A stretch of DNA of 64,000 nucleotides from Petropleomorpha daqingensis (lineage in GTDB: Bacteria; Actinomycetota; Actinomycetes; Mycobacteriales; Geodermatophilaceae): positions 4,543,197-4,607,196 of the forward strand of contig NZ_JACBZT010000001.1 of the NCBI RefSeq assembly GCF_013408985.1, in the 5' to 3' direction. Position 1 is the first letter of the stretch, and the number at the start of each line of letters is the position of its first letter. Positions 36,718-45,833 of this stretch are shown here, piece after piece. The notes beneath the pieces are model-generated. The model did not search any database. It saw only the letters and a program-made list of their open reading frames with translations, and was not told the origin of the DNA. The translations under genes were made by a program, and so were the position numbers.

Positions 36718-38190
36718 TCAGGCGCCGAGCACCTCGTCCGCCGCCCGCCGGCCGGAGGTGATGGCGCCGTCCATGTAGCCGTGCCAGTAGGTGGCGGTCT
36801 CGGTACCGGCCCAGTGCAGCCGGCCGACCGGCGCCCAGATCGCCTCCCGGGCCTGGGTCAGCAGGCCCGGCCCGAGCAGGTGCACCGGTCCCCCACGGCT
36901 CCAGATCTCGTCGGGCCAGTCCTGGACGACGACCTCCCGCGGCGTCGCCGCAGGCGGGCCGAAGAAGGTGACGAACTGACCGACGACGGCGGCCTTGAGC
37001 GCCTCGTGGTCGCCGCCCCACGTCCGGGCCTCGTCGCCGCCGACGAAGCCGAGCAGCCCTCCGAGCGCGTCGTCGGCGGGGGTCACGTCGTAGCAGATCT
37101 TGGCCGGCCCGGTGTCGCTGACGACGGCGCCGCTCAGCCCGTCCTCCCGCCAGAACGGCCGGTCGTAGCTGGCCTCGACCTTGAGCAGGCTGCCCTGCGG
37201 GCTGCGCTGCGTGTAGGAGTCGCGCGCGACCGGCAGCGGCGGGTCGTAGCTGATCCGGGCGGCCAGGGTCGGCGGGACGGCCACGACGGCGTGCGCGGCC
37301 GACACGGTCAGCCGGTCCCTGACGACCCGCACGCCGTCGGCGGTCTGCGTGATCTGCCGGACCGGAGAGGACAGCGCCACCCGGTCCCCCAGCTGCTCGG
37401 CCATGCGGAGCGAGAGCGACTGCGCGCCGTCGACGAACCGCCGCTCCTGCGCCCCGCCCTGCACGGCGATCAGCCGCTCGAAGGTCCCCGGGTTCTGCTC
37501 GTCGCCGGCGCAGGCGACGTACCAGAGGGCGTAGAGCAGCGAGATCTCCCGGGCCTCGGCGCCGAACAGCGCCTCGAACGCCCCTGAGGCGACCTTGCGG
37601 GTCTGCGGGGAGGCGGTGTGCGACCGCAGCCAGGAGTCCAGCGTCTGGCTGTCCCACTCCTCCGCCGAGTCGGCGTCCCACGGCGCGTCGACGGGCACCT
37701 CGGTGGACATCTGGTCGATCAGGGTGAGGACGGCGACGAGGTCGGGCAGGATCGTCGGGTCCGGCGGGGCGCCGCCGGTCGGGCCGCCACTGGGATAGGT
37801 CGTGCGCAGCCCGTGGCCGTAGTAGACCGCGTCGCCGTCGTCGACCTGCGCGAACGTGGCCAGCCCCAGCTCGGCGGCCAGGGCGGCCACCGCGTTCTGG
37901 GTGGGCCCGATCCACGTGCCGCCGAGGTCGGCCACGTGCCCGCCGGGCAGCGGGTGGTTGAGCGTGCGCCCACCCACCCGGTCCCGCGCCTCCAGGACGA
38001 CGACGCTGCGCCCGGCGGCGGCCAGCCGGCGCGCGGCGCTCAGCCCGGCCAGTCCGGCGCCCACGACGACGACGTCCGCCGTGCGCTCCTCCGTCGTGGT
38101 GGCGGCGGCCGCCGCGGTCGGCGAGAGCGCCATCGCGCCGGCGGTGAGGGCGAGGCCGGAGAACAGCTGGCGGCGGCTGAGCTGGGGCAT
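36718..38190 (-). CDS. Flavin monoamine oxidase family protein, Tat-exported
   Basis: A 490-residue FAD amine oxidase. The N-terminus SRRQLFSGLALTAGAMALS followed by an Ala-rich region is a Tat-type signal with the twin Arg. VVVVGAGLAGLSAARRL is the FAD Rossmann motif, followed by LEARDRVGGRT; the C-terminal GRLHWAGTETATYWHGYMDGAI is the flavin-covering motif of monoamine oxidases and L-amino-acid oxidases. Export in folded form with FAD fits Tat. The amine substrate is unknown. Start ATG 38190. Confidence 0.92.
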   Translation of the reverse strand: MPQLSRRQLFSGLALTAGAMALSPTAAAAATTTEERTADVVVVGAGLAGLSAARRLAAAGRSVVVLEARDRVGGRTLNHPLPGGHVADLGGTWIGPTQNAVAALAAELGLATFAQVDDGDAVYYGHGLRTTYPSGGPTGGAPPDPTILPDLVAVLTLIDQMSTEVPVDAPWDADSAEEWDSQTLDSWLRSHTASPQTRKVASGAFEALFGAEAREISLLYALWYVACAGDEQNPGTFERLIAVQGGAQERRFVDGAQSLSLRMAEQLGDRVALSSPVRQITQTADGVRVVRDRLTVSAAHAVVAVPPTLAARISYDPPLPVARDSYTQRSPQGSLLKVEASYDRPFWREDGLSGAVVSDTGPAKICYDVTPADDALGGLLGFVGGDEARTWGGDHEALKAAVVGQFVTFFGPPAATPREVVVQDWPDEIWSRGGPVHLLGPGLLTQAREAIWAPVGRLHWAGTETATYWHGYMDGAITSGRRAADEVLGA

Positions 38191-38270
38191 CGTGGCTGGT
38201 CCTGACGTCGGAGGGCCGGTCGGTCCTTCAACGAGCCCGGGGCCAGATCGTCACGGCCCTCTGTGCGCCC

Positions 38271-38885
38271 TCACCGTGGATAGCTCTCCGCTGCCACGAT
38301 CAGGGGACGCAGGATGTCGAGGGCCACGGCGAGACTCTCATCGACCAGGCCGCTCTCGATCCAGAAGATGAACTCGTCCCCGACGAACCTCCACTCCGCC
38401 CGAGCGTCGATCTGCAGGCATCGCTGGGCTCGGTCGTCGTTGAGGACAGTTCTGGCGAAATCGGCGTCGACACCTGTCACCACGTACAGCTGTTGCCATC
38501 GTGCGGAATCGACGGGGAATTCCTCACCCTCGACCTCGTCGGGGTGCCAGACCAGCCTGTCTCGGCGCACCGCGGAAAGCGCCGGCACAGGATGGTCCAG
38601 GTCGACGACGCACACGAGAAAGTGTCGGAAGGCGTCCCTCTCCACCGTCTCGTCGTCGCTCCACAAGACGAAGTGGTATTCGAAGGCCGTGATCGAACGA
38701 CCCGACAAGGTGCCCCGGACGACATTCCGGGCCCTGCGCCAGTTCCCGAAGCCGAACGGGTAGCTCTCCCACCGGTGGGTGAGCTCACGACGGGTGTGTT
38801 CGTGCTCCAGCCCGTGCCGGGACGCGAACTCCATGGCCGCAGCGTGATCGTCGTGCTCGGCCTGCCTGGTGGACGATCGTGGCAC
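38271..38885 (-). CDS. Hypothetical protein resembling DUF3137-type proteins
   Basis: A 204-residue protein without membrane segments. ESYPFGFGNWRRARNVVRG, followed by SGRSITAFEYHFVLWSDDE and a hydrophobic strand (HFLVCVVDLDHPVPALSAV), resembles the globular part of DUF3137-type proteins; I am not certain. The C-terminal RAEWRFVGDEFIFWIESGLV then DILRPLIVAAES fits that family's end. The start is GTG 38885 with GGAGG eight bases upstream, much better than any longer start in the frame. Lower GC than its neighbours at several places, so possibly acquired. Function unknown. Confidence 0.7.
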   Translation of the reverse strand: MPRSSTRQAEHDDHAAAMEFASRHGLEHEHTRRELTHRWESYPFGFGNWRRARNVVRGTLSGRSITAFEYHFVLWSDDETVERDAFRHFLVCVVDLDHPVPALSAVRRDRLVWHPDEVEGEEFPVDSARWQQLYVVTGVDADFARTVLNDDRAQRCLQIDARAEWRFVGDEFIFWIESGLVDESLAVALDILRPLIVAAESYPR

Positions 38886-38944
38886 GGCACTGCCTCCGAC
38901 CCGACGAGCAGTGATCCGCGTCAACGTTAACCGCCGGGGCGGCC

Positions 38945-40093
38945 CTATTCGTAGTAGAGCTTCTGCGGTCCCGGGTAGACCCAGGACAGCGCGTCGCGGA
39001 GCCGGTCCCGCCAGTTCTCCCAGGAGTGCCCGTCGCGCGCCTCGGTGTAGCGGACCTGCATGCCCGCGCTCTCGAACACGTGCACCATCGACCGGTTCGG
39101 CACGATGAGCTGCTCGTACACGCCGCACGACTGGTAGATCCGGTCGGCCACGCACCGCGGTTTGGCCCGGAACCGGTTCACGAACTTCACCACCGGGTCG
39201 AAGGCCGGCCCGCCGCCGTGGTCGGTGCCGATGTCGGTGAACACGAACGATCCGGACATCAGCACCAGCGACCCGTAGGTGTCCGGTGAGCGGTACGCCG
39301 CCGACAGCGCGGCGACCCCGCCGAACGACGAGCCCAGCAGGCACCGGCCCGCGCGCTGCCCGACGAGCGGCAGCGAGGACTCCAGCTCCGGCAGCAGCTC
39401 CTGGGTGAGGAACCGGGAGTGGGCCGCCGAGTTCGGGTACTCCGCCAGGCGGTCGCCGGGGTGGGTGAAGGCGACCACGGTCTCCGCCACGTCCAGCCGG
39501 TGGATCAGGTTGTCCAGGACGGTCTTCATCGAGGCGTACTGCAGGAAGTCCCCGCCGTCGTGCACCACCAGCAGCGGGTAGGACGCCGTCGGCCGGAACC
39601 GGGCCGGCAGGTAGAGCGAGACGTGCGCGTCGCGGCCGAGCGCGCGGCTGCGCAGCACGAGATCCCTCAGCTCGCCCGGGCGGGCCTCGGGATCGTGCAG
39701 CACCCAGTCGGGCGTCTCGTAGCCCGCGGCGAAGCAGACCGACGACGAGCCCATGGGGCTGTGCGACCGCTTCTCGTTGAGCGGGTCGTTGAACCGCTCG
39801 TAGTGCTCGCCGCGGCGGATCTCGATCTGGTACTCGACGCGGGAGCCCTCCGGCAGCTCGAGCACCAGGTACCACAGGTCGGTGCCGTGCAGCCGGCGCA
39901 GCGGGATCCGGTCGGGCAGCCCGACGATGCGCTGGCAGACCCACGCCTCGTCCGCCTCGCCGCGCCACAGGAAGGTGCACCGGTCCCCCTCGACCACCGG
40001 GACCTCGTGCCGGGCGAGGAACCGGTCGACCGCCTCGGCGTCGAGCGGTTTCGCCGACCTGAGCCGGTTGATGGCCAGCCGGGCCGCCGTCAC
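38945..40093 (-). CDS. PF00756-type esterase (enterochelin esterase-like)
   Basis: A 382-residue protein: an N-terminal immunoglobulin-like/CBM48-like region (CTFLWRGEADEAWVCQRIVG and LELPEGSRVEYQIEI) and a C-terminal alpha/beta hydrolase of the esterase D / enterochelin-esterase type. The nucleophile Ser is in CLLGSSFGGVAAL and the His in RDGHSWENWRDRL; YPLLVVHDGGDFL is the usual core. No signal peptide. GTG 40093 overlaps the stop of the S51-like peptidase gene by four bases, putting it in an operon with that gene and an ATP-grasp enzyme. Presumed to cleave an ester or amide of the cluster's product; that is inference. Confidence 0.88.
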   Translation of the reverse strand: MTAARLAINRLRSAKPLDAEAVDRFLARHEVPVVEGDRCTFLWRGEADEAWVCQRIVGLPDRIPLRRLHGTDLWYLVLELPEGSRVEYQIEIRRGEHYERFNDPLNEKRSHSPMGSSSVCFAAGYETPDWVLHDPEARPGELRDLVLRSRALGRDAHVSLYLPARFRPTASYPLLVVHDGGDFLQYASMKTVLDNLIHRLDVAETVVAFTHPGDRLAEYPNSAAHSRFLTQELLPELESSLPLVGQRAGRCLLGSSFGGVAALSAAYRSPDTYGSLVLMSGSFVFTDIGTDHGGGPAFDPVVKFVNRFRAKPRCVADRIYQSCGVYEQLIVPNRSMVHVFESAGMQVRYTEARDGHSWENWRDRLRDALSWVYPGPQKLYYE

Positions 40094-41019
40094 GCCGCCG
40101 CTCCCTCGGTGATCCGCCCGTCGTCCCCGACCAGCCGGGCATCCGGCGGCAGGGCGCCGCCGGCGCCGAGGTCGACCCGGACGCCGTCGTCCAGGACCAG
40201 GCAGGATGCCGGCGCGAACCGGCGGGCCAGCACCGACATCCGGGGGTGGTCGTCGGTCAGCAGCCGCCGCCGTGCGTGCGGCAGCACGACCACCCCGGGG
40301 ACGACGCCGAGGCCGGCGTCGAAGACCTCGGTCAGCGAGGCGCCCTGCGCCGCCCGGTCGTGGAACAGGACCACCCGCGGCGTCAGCGCCATCGCCCCGG
40401 CCGACCACGCGACCAGCCGCGGCGGCAGGTGCGGCGAGACGTGGAACAGGTGCAGGACGCGGAGCAGGTCGCCGACGTGGCCACCCGCGACGACCAGGCA
40501 CTCCGCCGCGGCCAGGAGCCCGCGGACCTCCTCGCGGTGCCCGGCGATCGAGCCCCGCTCCTCCGGCCGCCACGTCGCGTAGAAGGCGGCGTGCAGCTCC
40601 TGCATCCGGGCCACGTGCGTCGCGTCGAGCAGCCGCACCGCGGCGAGCGCGTCCTCCAGCGCCATGGCCTGGGTGTTCGCGTGCCCGTCCGGCCGGGCGG
40701 CCACCGCGGACACCGCCTGCAGCGCGTGGTCCAGCCGGATCAGGTACAGCTGCTGCAGCTCGTCGAGCACGAGCCGGTGCTCGCGCTCGGCGGCGGCGTA
40801 CTCCGGGTCGGCCCGCAGCACGTCCATCCAGCGGCCGAACAGCCGCAGGTTTCCCGCCCGCTCCCCACCGGCCAGGGCGAGGATCTCGGCGTCGTCGGCC
40901 TCCCGCTCCTGCCAGCCGGCGTTGACGACGGCCACCGGGCCCTCGACCCCCAGCGAGGACAGCACCCGGTCCAGCGTGGGCCGCCGCTGCGGGCCGAGCA
41001 GCGTGATCGAAGGCGTCAC
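40090..41019 (-). CDS. Peptidase S51-like / class I glutamine amidotransferase-like protein
   Basis: A 309-residue protein of the fold shared by dipeptidase E and cyanophycinase. ECLVVAGGHVGDLLRVLHLF replaces the GGGNTxxLL block, RLVAWSAGAMALTPRVV holds the nucleophile Ser in the SAGA elbow, and VVVLPHARRRLL the probable catalytic His; CLVLDDGVRVDL ends the domain. A central helical stretch (residues 60-160) is unusual for S51 peptidases and may be a specific insertion. The start (GTG/ATG) at 41019 is four bases after the ATP-grasp stop, and its own stop overlaps the esterase start. Cleavage of acidic or isopeptide-linked dipeptides is the known chemistry of relatives. Confidence 0.8.
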   Translation of the reverse strand: MTPSITLLGPQRRPTLDRVLSSLGVEGPVAVVNAGWQEREADDAEILALAGGERAGNLRLFGRWMDVLRADPEYAAAEREHRLVLDELQQLYLIRLDHALQAVSAVAARPDGHANTQAMALEDALAAVRLLDATHVARMQELHAAFYATWRPEERGSIAGHREEVRGLLAAAECLVVAGGHVGDLLRVLHLFHVSPHLPPRLVAWSAGAMALTPRVVLFHDRAAQGASLTEVFDAGLGVVPGVVVLPHARRRLLTDDHPRMSVLARRFAPASCLVLDDGVRVDLGAGGALPPDARLVGDDGRITEGAAA

Positions 41020-41023
41020 GGCG

Positions 41024-42247
41024 TCAGTTCGCGAAGACGTGCACGGTGCGGCCGACGTCGTCGAGCATCCCGCGCAGCGCGTCGAAGTCGGGGTGCCGCA
41101 TGCGCACGTACGCGTTGGCCATGTAGCCGGCGGTCTCGGGCTGGGTCGGCGTCCCGGGGGGCGGCAGGTGCGCGTCCAGCACCCACTGCCCGTGCCGGGC
41201 CTGGATGTCGTCGACGCCCGAGTAGCCGGAGATGGTGCCGTCCCGCTCCGGGCGCAGGGCCACGATGCCGGCCGAGTACTGCCGCGACGGCTGCCCCCAG
41301 ACCTGGCCGTGCACGATCGAATCGGCCCACTGGCGGTAGATGTCGAGGTCGTTGGCGGCCGAGTAGAGGTCCCACGCGCCGACGCCGGGCGGCCGGCAGC
41401 CGATCTCGCTGAACTTCAGCCCCTTCGGGCCGAAGAACCACTCCATGTGCGTGGCGCTGGTGCCGATCCCGAGCGCCTCGTTGACCCGTCGTCCCAGGTC
41501 GCGCAGCTCCTGGTAATCGGCCACGGAGTCGATCCGGTTGGTCGCCACGAACTGCGGCGAGATCCAGCGGGTGCGCATCGCCTCGAGCACGTTCGGGAAG
41601 TAGTGCGACACGAAGTCCAACGCCGGGACGCCGTCGACCGAGACCGTGTCGTAGAAGCCCTCGTGCCCCTCGACGAACTCCTCGACGGCGATCGAGTCCA
41701 CGTGCTGGGCACCGAACAGACCCAGCGCCTCGTCCAGCCCGCTGTCGTCGTCGACCCGCGTGGTGTCCAGCGCGCCGGCACCGGACCGCGGCTTGAGGAT
41801 CAGCGGGTAGCCCACCTCCCGGGCGAAGGACCTCACCTCCTCGGCGGTGGACGCCGCGGTCGACGCCGCGGTCGGCACGCCGGCCTCGCGCAGCACCTGC
41901 TTCATCGACGGCTTGTCCCGGCACAGCCACGCCGTCCGCACCGACGTCCCGGGGATGGTGCAGTTCTCCCGCACCTGGGCGGCGGTCAGGGTGTGCGACT
42001 CGATCGTCGCCTCGAGCCGGTCGACCCAGACCTTGTCCTGGATCCACCGGACGGCGTCGGTCATCACGCCGACGTCGGTGACGTCGGGCACCTGGTGGTA
42101 GTGCACCATCCACGACCGCAGCTCGTCGTCCAGCCACTCCCCCGGACGGTCGCCGACGCCGTAGACCGACGCCCCCACGTCGGCGAGGGCGCGCACGAAG
42201 TGGCGTTGCGTCGGCGGGAACGCCGGATCGACGAAGACCACGTTCAT
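41024..42247 (-). CDS. ATP-grasp ligase A of a paralogous trio
   Basis: A 407-residue ATP-grasp enzyme, a fold that activates a carboxylate as acylphosphate for attack by an amine or thiol. MNVVFVDPAFPPTQRHFVRAL is the preATP-grasp domain; CRDKPSMKQVLREAGVPT begins the central domain; YPLILKPRSGAGA has the ATP-binding Lys and glycine loop; VDSIAVEEFVEGHE the hinge; THMEWFFGPKGLKFSEIGCRPPG the metal site. It is 30-40% similar by eye to the two plus-strand neighbours. It resembles carnosine-synthase/BacD-type amino-acid ligases in length. First gene of the minus-strand operon with the S51-like peptidase and esterase. Confidence 0.88.
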   Translation of the reverse strand: MNVVFVDPAFPPTQRHFVRALADVGASVYGVGDRPGEWLDDELRSWMVHYHQVPDVTDVGVMTDAVRWIQDKVWVDRLEATIESHTLTAAQVRENCTIPGTSVRTAWLCRDKPSMKQVLREAGVPTAASTAASTAEEVRSFAREVGYPLILKPRSGAGALDTTRVDDDSGLDEALGLFGAQHVDSIAVEEFVEGHEGFYDTVSVDGVPALDFVSHYFPNVLEAMRTRWISPQFVATNRIDSVADYQELRDLGRRVNEALGIGTSATHMEWFFGPKGLKFSEIGCRPPGVGAWDLYSAANDLDIYRQWADSIVHGQVWGQPSRQYSAGIVALRPERDGTISGYSGVDDIQARHGQWVLDAHLPPPGTPTQPETAGYMANAYVRMRHPDFDALRGMLDDVGRTVHVFAN

Positions 42248-42273
42248 GCGGGGCACTCTAAGAGGCCTTTCGG

Positions 42274-42327
42274 CCCCCCGCAGGGTCCCACCGCGAGCGT
42301 GCGAGCGGTGGGGGGCGGGGGGTCCTT
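42274..42327. repeat. 47-bp dispersed repeat copy 2 within nested inverted repeat
   Basis: 42281-42327 matches the copy in the helicase gene at 12945 (40 of 47). CCCACCGC pairs with GCGGTGGG inside it, and flanking CCCCCCGC (42274-42281) pairs with GCGGGGGG (42315-42322). It sits in the 96-bp gap between divergent ATP-grasp operons. Confidence 0.7.
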
Positions 42328-42331
42328 TCGG

Positions 42332-42337
42332 TAGCGT
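42332..42337 (+). promoter_or_regulatory. Leaderless-type -10 hexamer for ATP-grasp B
   Basis: TAGCGT, six bases before ATG 42344, immediately downstream of the nested inverted repeat. Confidence 0.45.
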
Positions 42338-42343
42338 CCGCCC

Positions 42344-43570
42344 ATGGTCGTCGCCGCGTTCGTCGCGCCGTACCTGCTGGAGGCCACGGCGCGCTTCGTC
42401 CGGGTCGCCGCCGAGCTGCCGGGTGTCCGGATCGGGCTGGTGACCTGCGAGCCGGTGGACCGGATCCCCCCGGACCTGCGCGAGCGGCTGGACGCCCACT
42501 GGCAGGTCGACGACGCGCTCGACCCGCGTCAGCTGGCCTGGGCGGTGTCCGGGCTGTCCGGGCAGATGGGCCGGGTGGAGCGGCTGGTCGGCGCCCTGGA
42601 GCAGCTGCAGGTGCCGCTCGCGCAGGTCCGCGAGTCGCTCGGCATCGAGGGCATGGACGTGGGGACCGCGATCAACGTGCGCGACAAGTCGCAGATGAAG
42701 GAGACGCTGCGGGCGGCCGGGGTCCCGTGCGCCCGGCACGCGCTCGTCCGCAGCGCGGGGCAGGCCATGGCCTTCGCCGACGAGGTCGGGTTCCCGCTGG
42801 TCGCCAAGCCGCCGGCGGGTGCCGGCGCGCAGTCGACGTTCCGGCTGGACGACGGCGACATGCTCCGGGGCTGGCTGGCCGCCGTGCCGCTGGGCGACGG
42901 CGACCCCGCGCTGCTCGAGGAGTTCCTCACCGGCGACGAGCACACCTTCGACAGCGTCACCGTCGGCGGGACGACGGTGTGGTCGTCGATCGCGGACTAC
43001 CGCCCGCCGCCGCTGGAGGTCCTGCGCAACCCGTGGATCCAGTGGACCGTGCTGCTCCCCCGCGACATCGGCGGACCGCGGTACGAGGGCATCCACCGGT
43101 GGGGGCCGGCGGCGCTCGAGGCGCTGGGCGTCACCGACGCCCTGACCCACATGGAGTGGTTCGCCCGGCCCGACGGTTCGGTCGCCGTCTCGGAGGTGGC
43201 CGCCCGGCCGCCCGGAGCGGCGCTGACCTCGATGCACGGCTACGCGCACGACTTCGACCTGTACCGCGCGTGGGCGGAGCTGGTGATCCTCGGCCGGTTC
43301 GACGTCCCCGAGCGCCGGTTCGCCTCCGGGACCGCCTACCTGCGCGGGATGGGGCACGGCCGGGTGCGCGCGGTGCACGGCGTCGACGCCGTCCAGCAGC
43401 AGATCGGGCACCTGGTCGTGGAGGCCCGCCTGCCGCAGCCGGGACAGCCCGCCGGCGCCGACTACGTGGGCGAGGGGTACGTGATCGTGCGCGACCCCGA
43501 CACCGCGGTGGTCGAGGACGCGCTGCACCGGCTCGTCGACGGGATCCGCGTGGAGCTCGCCGAGGCCTGA
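42344..43570 (+). CDS. ATP-grasp ligase B of a paralogous trio
   Basis: A 408-residue paralogue: VRDKSQMKETLRAAGVPC, FPLVAKPPAGAGA (ATP Lys), PALLEEFLTGDEHTFD, and THMEWFARPDGSVAVSEVAARPPG (metal site). The first domain differs most from copy A (MVVAAFVAPYLLEATARFVR), hinting at a different first substrate. It begins a plus-strand operon with ATP-grasp C 25 bases further on. Length and order match L-amino-acid ligase-type ATP-grasp proteins; actual substrates unknown. Confidence 0.88.
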   Translation: MVVAAFVAPYLLEATARFVRVAAELPGVRIGLVTCEPVDRIPPDLRERLDAHWQVDDALDPRQLAWAVSGLSGQMGRVERLVGALEQLQVPLAQVRESLGIEGMDVGTAINVRDKSQMKETLRAAGVPCARHALVRSAGQAMAFADEVGFPLVAKPPAGAGAQSTFRLDDGDMLRGWLAAVPLGDGDPALLEEFLTGDEHTFDSVTVGGTTVWSSIADYRPPPLEVLRNPWIQWTVLLPRDIGGPRYEGIHRWGPAALEALGVTDALTHMEWFARPDGSVAVSEVAARPPGAALTSMHGYAHDFDLYRAWAELVILGRFDVPERRFASGTAYLRGMGHGRVRAVHGVDAVQQQIGHLVVEARLPQPGQPAGADYVGEGYVIVRDPDTAVVEDALHRLVDGIRVELAEA

Positions 43571-43595
43571 CCATCCCCCAGCACCGGAGGTCGCC

Positions 43596-44807
43596 GTGAA
43601 CGTCGTCATGCTCTCCCCCGGCTACCCGGCCGAGATGGCCTACTTCACCCGGGCGCTGGCCGGGACGGGAGCCCGGGTGATCGGGGTCGGCGACCAGCCG
43701 ACGCACGCGCTGCCCGAGGCCGCCCGGTCGTCGCTCGCGCACTACGAGCACGTCAACCTCGCCGACGAGGGGGCGGTGCTCGACGCGCTGCGCGGGCTGT
43801 CCCGGCACGCCTCGCTCGACCAGGTGGAGTGCCTCTGGGAGCCGTACATGATCCTGGCCGCCCGGATCCGGGAGACGTTCGGCCTGCCCGGGATGACCGT
43901 CGAGCAGACCGTGCCGTTCCGCGACAAGGAGACGATGAAGCGCACGCTCGACGCCGCGGGGATCCGCACCCCGTGGCACGTCAGCGCGCGCTCGGTCGCC
44001 GAGGTCTGGGCGGCCGCGGAGAAGGTCGGCTACCCGCTCATCGTCAAGCCGATCGCCGGCGCCGGGTCGGCCGACACCTACCGGGTCGACTCCGACTCGC
44101 AGCTCACCGACGTGCTGCCGTTGCTCCGGCACGTGGCCGAGGTCAGCGTCGAGGAGTTCGTCGACGGCGAGGAGTTCACCTTCGACACCATCTGCGCGGG
44201 CGGGCAGATCCTGTTCGAGCACGTGCTCTGGTACCGGCCCCGGCCGCTGCAGATGCGCATGCACGAGTGGGTCAGCCCGGTGTCGATCTCGCTGCGCGAC
44301 CTGTCGGTGCCCCAGCTGGCCGGCGGCCGGCGGATGGGCCACGCCGTGCTCGCGGCCCTGGGCTTCCGCTCCGGATTCACGCACATGGAGTGGTACCTCA
44401 AGGCCGACGGCGAGGCCGTGTTCGGCGAGATCGGGGCCCGGCCGCCCGGCGCCCGGGTGGTCGACGTCATGAACGTCGCGACGGACGGCGACACCTACGC
44501 CGGCTGGGCGCAGGCCGTCGTCCACGGCTCGATGCAGCCGCTGGAGCGCCGGTACAACTCGGGGGCCATCTTCAAGCGCGCCCGCGGCGAGGGCCGGATC
44601 ACCCACTCCGAGGGCCTCGACGCGCTGCTGGCGCGGTACGGCGAGCACGTCGCGCTGCTGGACCTGCTGCCGGTGGGTGCGCCGCGCCGCGACTGGCGCT
44701 CGACGGTCACCGGCGACGGCATGGTCGTCGTCCGGCACCCCGAGCTGCAGCAGGTGATCGAGATGACCGAGGCCTTCGCCGGCGACTTCCAGCTCTACGC
44801 GTCGTGA
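43596..44807 (+). CDS. ATP-grasp ligase C of a paralogous trio
   Basis: A 403-residue third paralogue, closest to A at the N-terminus (MNVVMLSPGYPAEMAYFTRAL). FRDKETMKRTLDAAGIRTP, YPLIVKPIAGAGS, VSVEEFVDGEEFTFD and THMEWYLKADGEAVFGEIGARPPG give the same order of motifs. Start GTG 43596 with CGGAGG upstream. It is followed eight bases after its stop by the quinone oxidoreductase ATG (or overlapped by an in-frame GTG at 44804), so the three genes are one operon. In all three paralogues the Asn usual two residues after the metal-site Glu is Gly or Ala. Confidence 0.88.
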   Translation: MNVVMLSPGYPAEMAYFTRALAGTGARVIGVGDQPTHALPEAARSSLAHYEHVNLADEGAVLDALRGLSRHASLDQVECLWEPYMILAARIRETFGLPGMTVEQTVPFRDKETMKRTLDAAGIRTPWHVSARSVAEVWAAAEKVGYPLIVKPIAGAGSADTYRVDSDSQLTDVLPLLRHVAEVSVEEFVDGEEFTFDTICAGGQILFEHVLWYRPRPLQMRMHEWVSPVSISLRDLSVPQLAGGRRMGHAVLAALGFRSGFTHMEWYLKADGEAVFGEIGARPPGARVVDVMNVATDGDTYAGWAQAVVHGSMQPLERRYNSGAIFKRARGEGRITHSEGLDALLARYGEHVALLDLLPVGAPRRDWRSTVTGDGMVVVRHPELQQVIEMTEAFAGDFQLYAS

Positions 44808-44812
44808 TCGCC

Positions 44813-45730
44813 ATGAAGGCGATCGTCGTGACGGACCAGGCCGCAGGGACGGCCGGCATGACGCTGGTGGAGCGGCCCGAGCCGTCGGCGGCGATCAACG
44901 ACGTCGTCGTCGAGGTCCGTGCGTCGGGGTTCGTGCCGACCGAGCTGACGTGGCCCTCGACCTGGACCGATCGCCGCGGCAGTGACCGGACACCTACGAT
45001 CCCCGGGCACGAGCTGGCCGGGGTGGTCACCGCCCTCGGATACGGGACGACGGGGCTGTCGGTGGGCCAGCGGGTGTTCGGCCTGACGGACTGGTACCGC
45101 GACGGCACCCTGGCCGGCTACGTGGCCGTCGAGGCGCGCAACCTCGCGCCGCTGCCGGGCGACGTCGACTTTCCGGAGGGCGCCAGCCTGCCGATCTCGG
45201 GGCTGACCGCGTGGCAGGGACTGTTCGAGCACGGCCGCCTCCAGGCGGGGCAGAGCGTGCTCGTGCACGGCGCGGCCGGGGCGGTCGGGGCGGTGGTGGC
45301 GCAGCTCGCGCGTGAGTTCGGTGCGTACGTCATCGGCACCGGGCGCGCCGCCGACCGGCAGAAGTCGCTCGACTTCGGGGCACACGAGTTCGTGGACCTC
45401 GACGCCGACGCGCTGGACGACCTCGGCGGAGTCGACCTGGTCTTCGACGTCATCGGCGGCGACGTCCAGCGGCGATCGGCGGCCCTGGTTCGACCGGGGG
45501 GAACGCTGGTGTCCGTCGTCGGACCGGTCGAGGCGCGGCCCACCGACGGCCGGGCGGTCGATTTCGTCGTCGAGTCCGATCGTGCCCAGCTGGGCGAGGT
45601 CGTGCAGCGGGTGCGGGACGGGCGACTGCGGACGAACATCGGCACCGTCGCGTCCCTCGACGACGCCGTCGCCGCCCTCAACCCCACCGAGCGACGCACC
45701 GGGAAGACGATCATCCGCGTCCGTCGGTGA
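44813..45730 (+). CDS. Quinone oxidoreductase-type medium-chain reductase
   Basis: A 305-residue zinc-less MDR protein: IPGHELAGVV in the catalytic domain, VLVHGAAGAVGAVVAQLAREFGA as the NADPH motif (AAGAVG), and FDVIGGDVQRRSA. The catalytic zinc Cys is absent, as in quinone oxidoreductases and enoyl reductases. Start ATG 44813, or GTG 44804 overlapping the ATP-grasp C stop. Its operon position suggests a redox step in the ATP-grasp pathway, for example reduction of a double bond or quinone; this is inference. Confidence 0.88.
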   Translation: MKAIVVTDQAAGTAGMTLVERPEPSAAINDVVVEVRASGFVPTELTWPSTWTDRRGSDRTPTIPGHELAGVVTALGYGTTGLSVGQRVFGLTDWYRDGTLAGYVAVEARNLAPLPGDVDFPEGASLPISGLTAWQGLFEHGRLQAGQSVLVHGAAGAVGAVVAQLAREFGAYVIGTGRAADRQKSLDFGAHEFVDLDADALDDLGGVDLVFDVIGGDVQRRSAALVRPGGTLVSVVGPVEARPTDGRAVDFVVESDRAQLGEVVQRVRDGRLRTNIGTVASLDDAVAALNPTERRTGKTIIRVRR

Positions 45731-45833
45731 CCATTGACTCCTCGGACCGGACCCACGCCGGCGTGCAGGCCGCACGACCAGCACCAAGCGCAAGGAGGCG
45801 GACGGGCTCGTCGAAACGGCGGCGCCGATCGTC

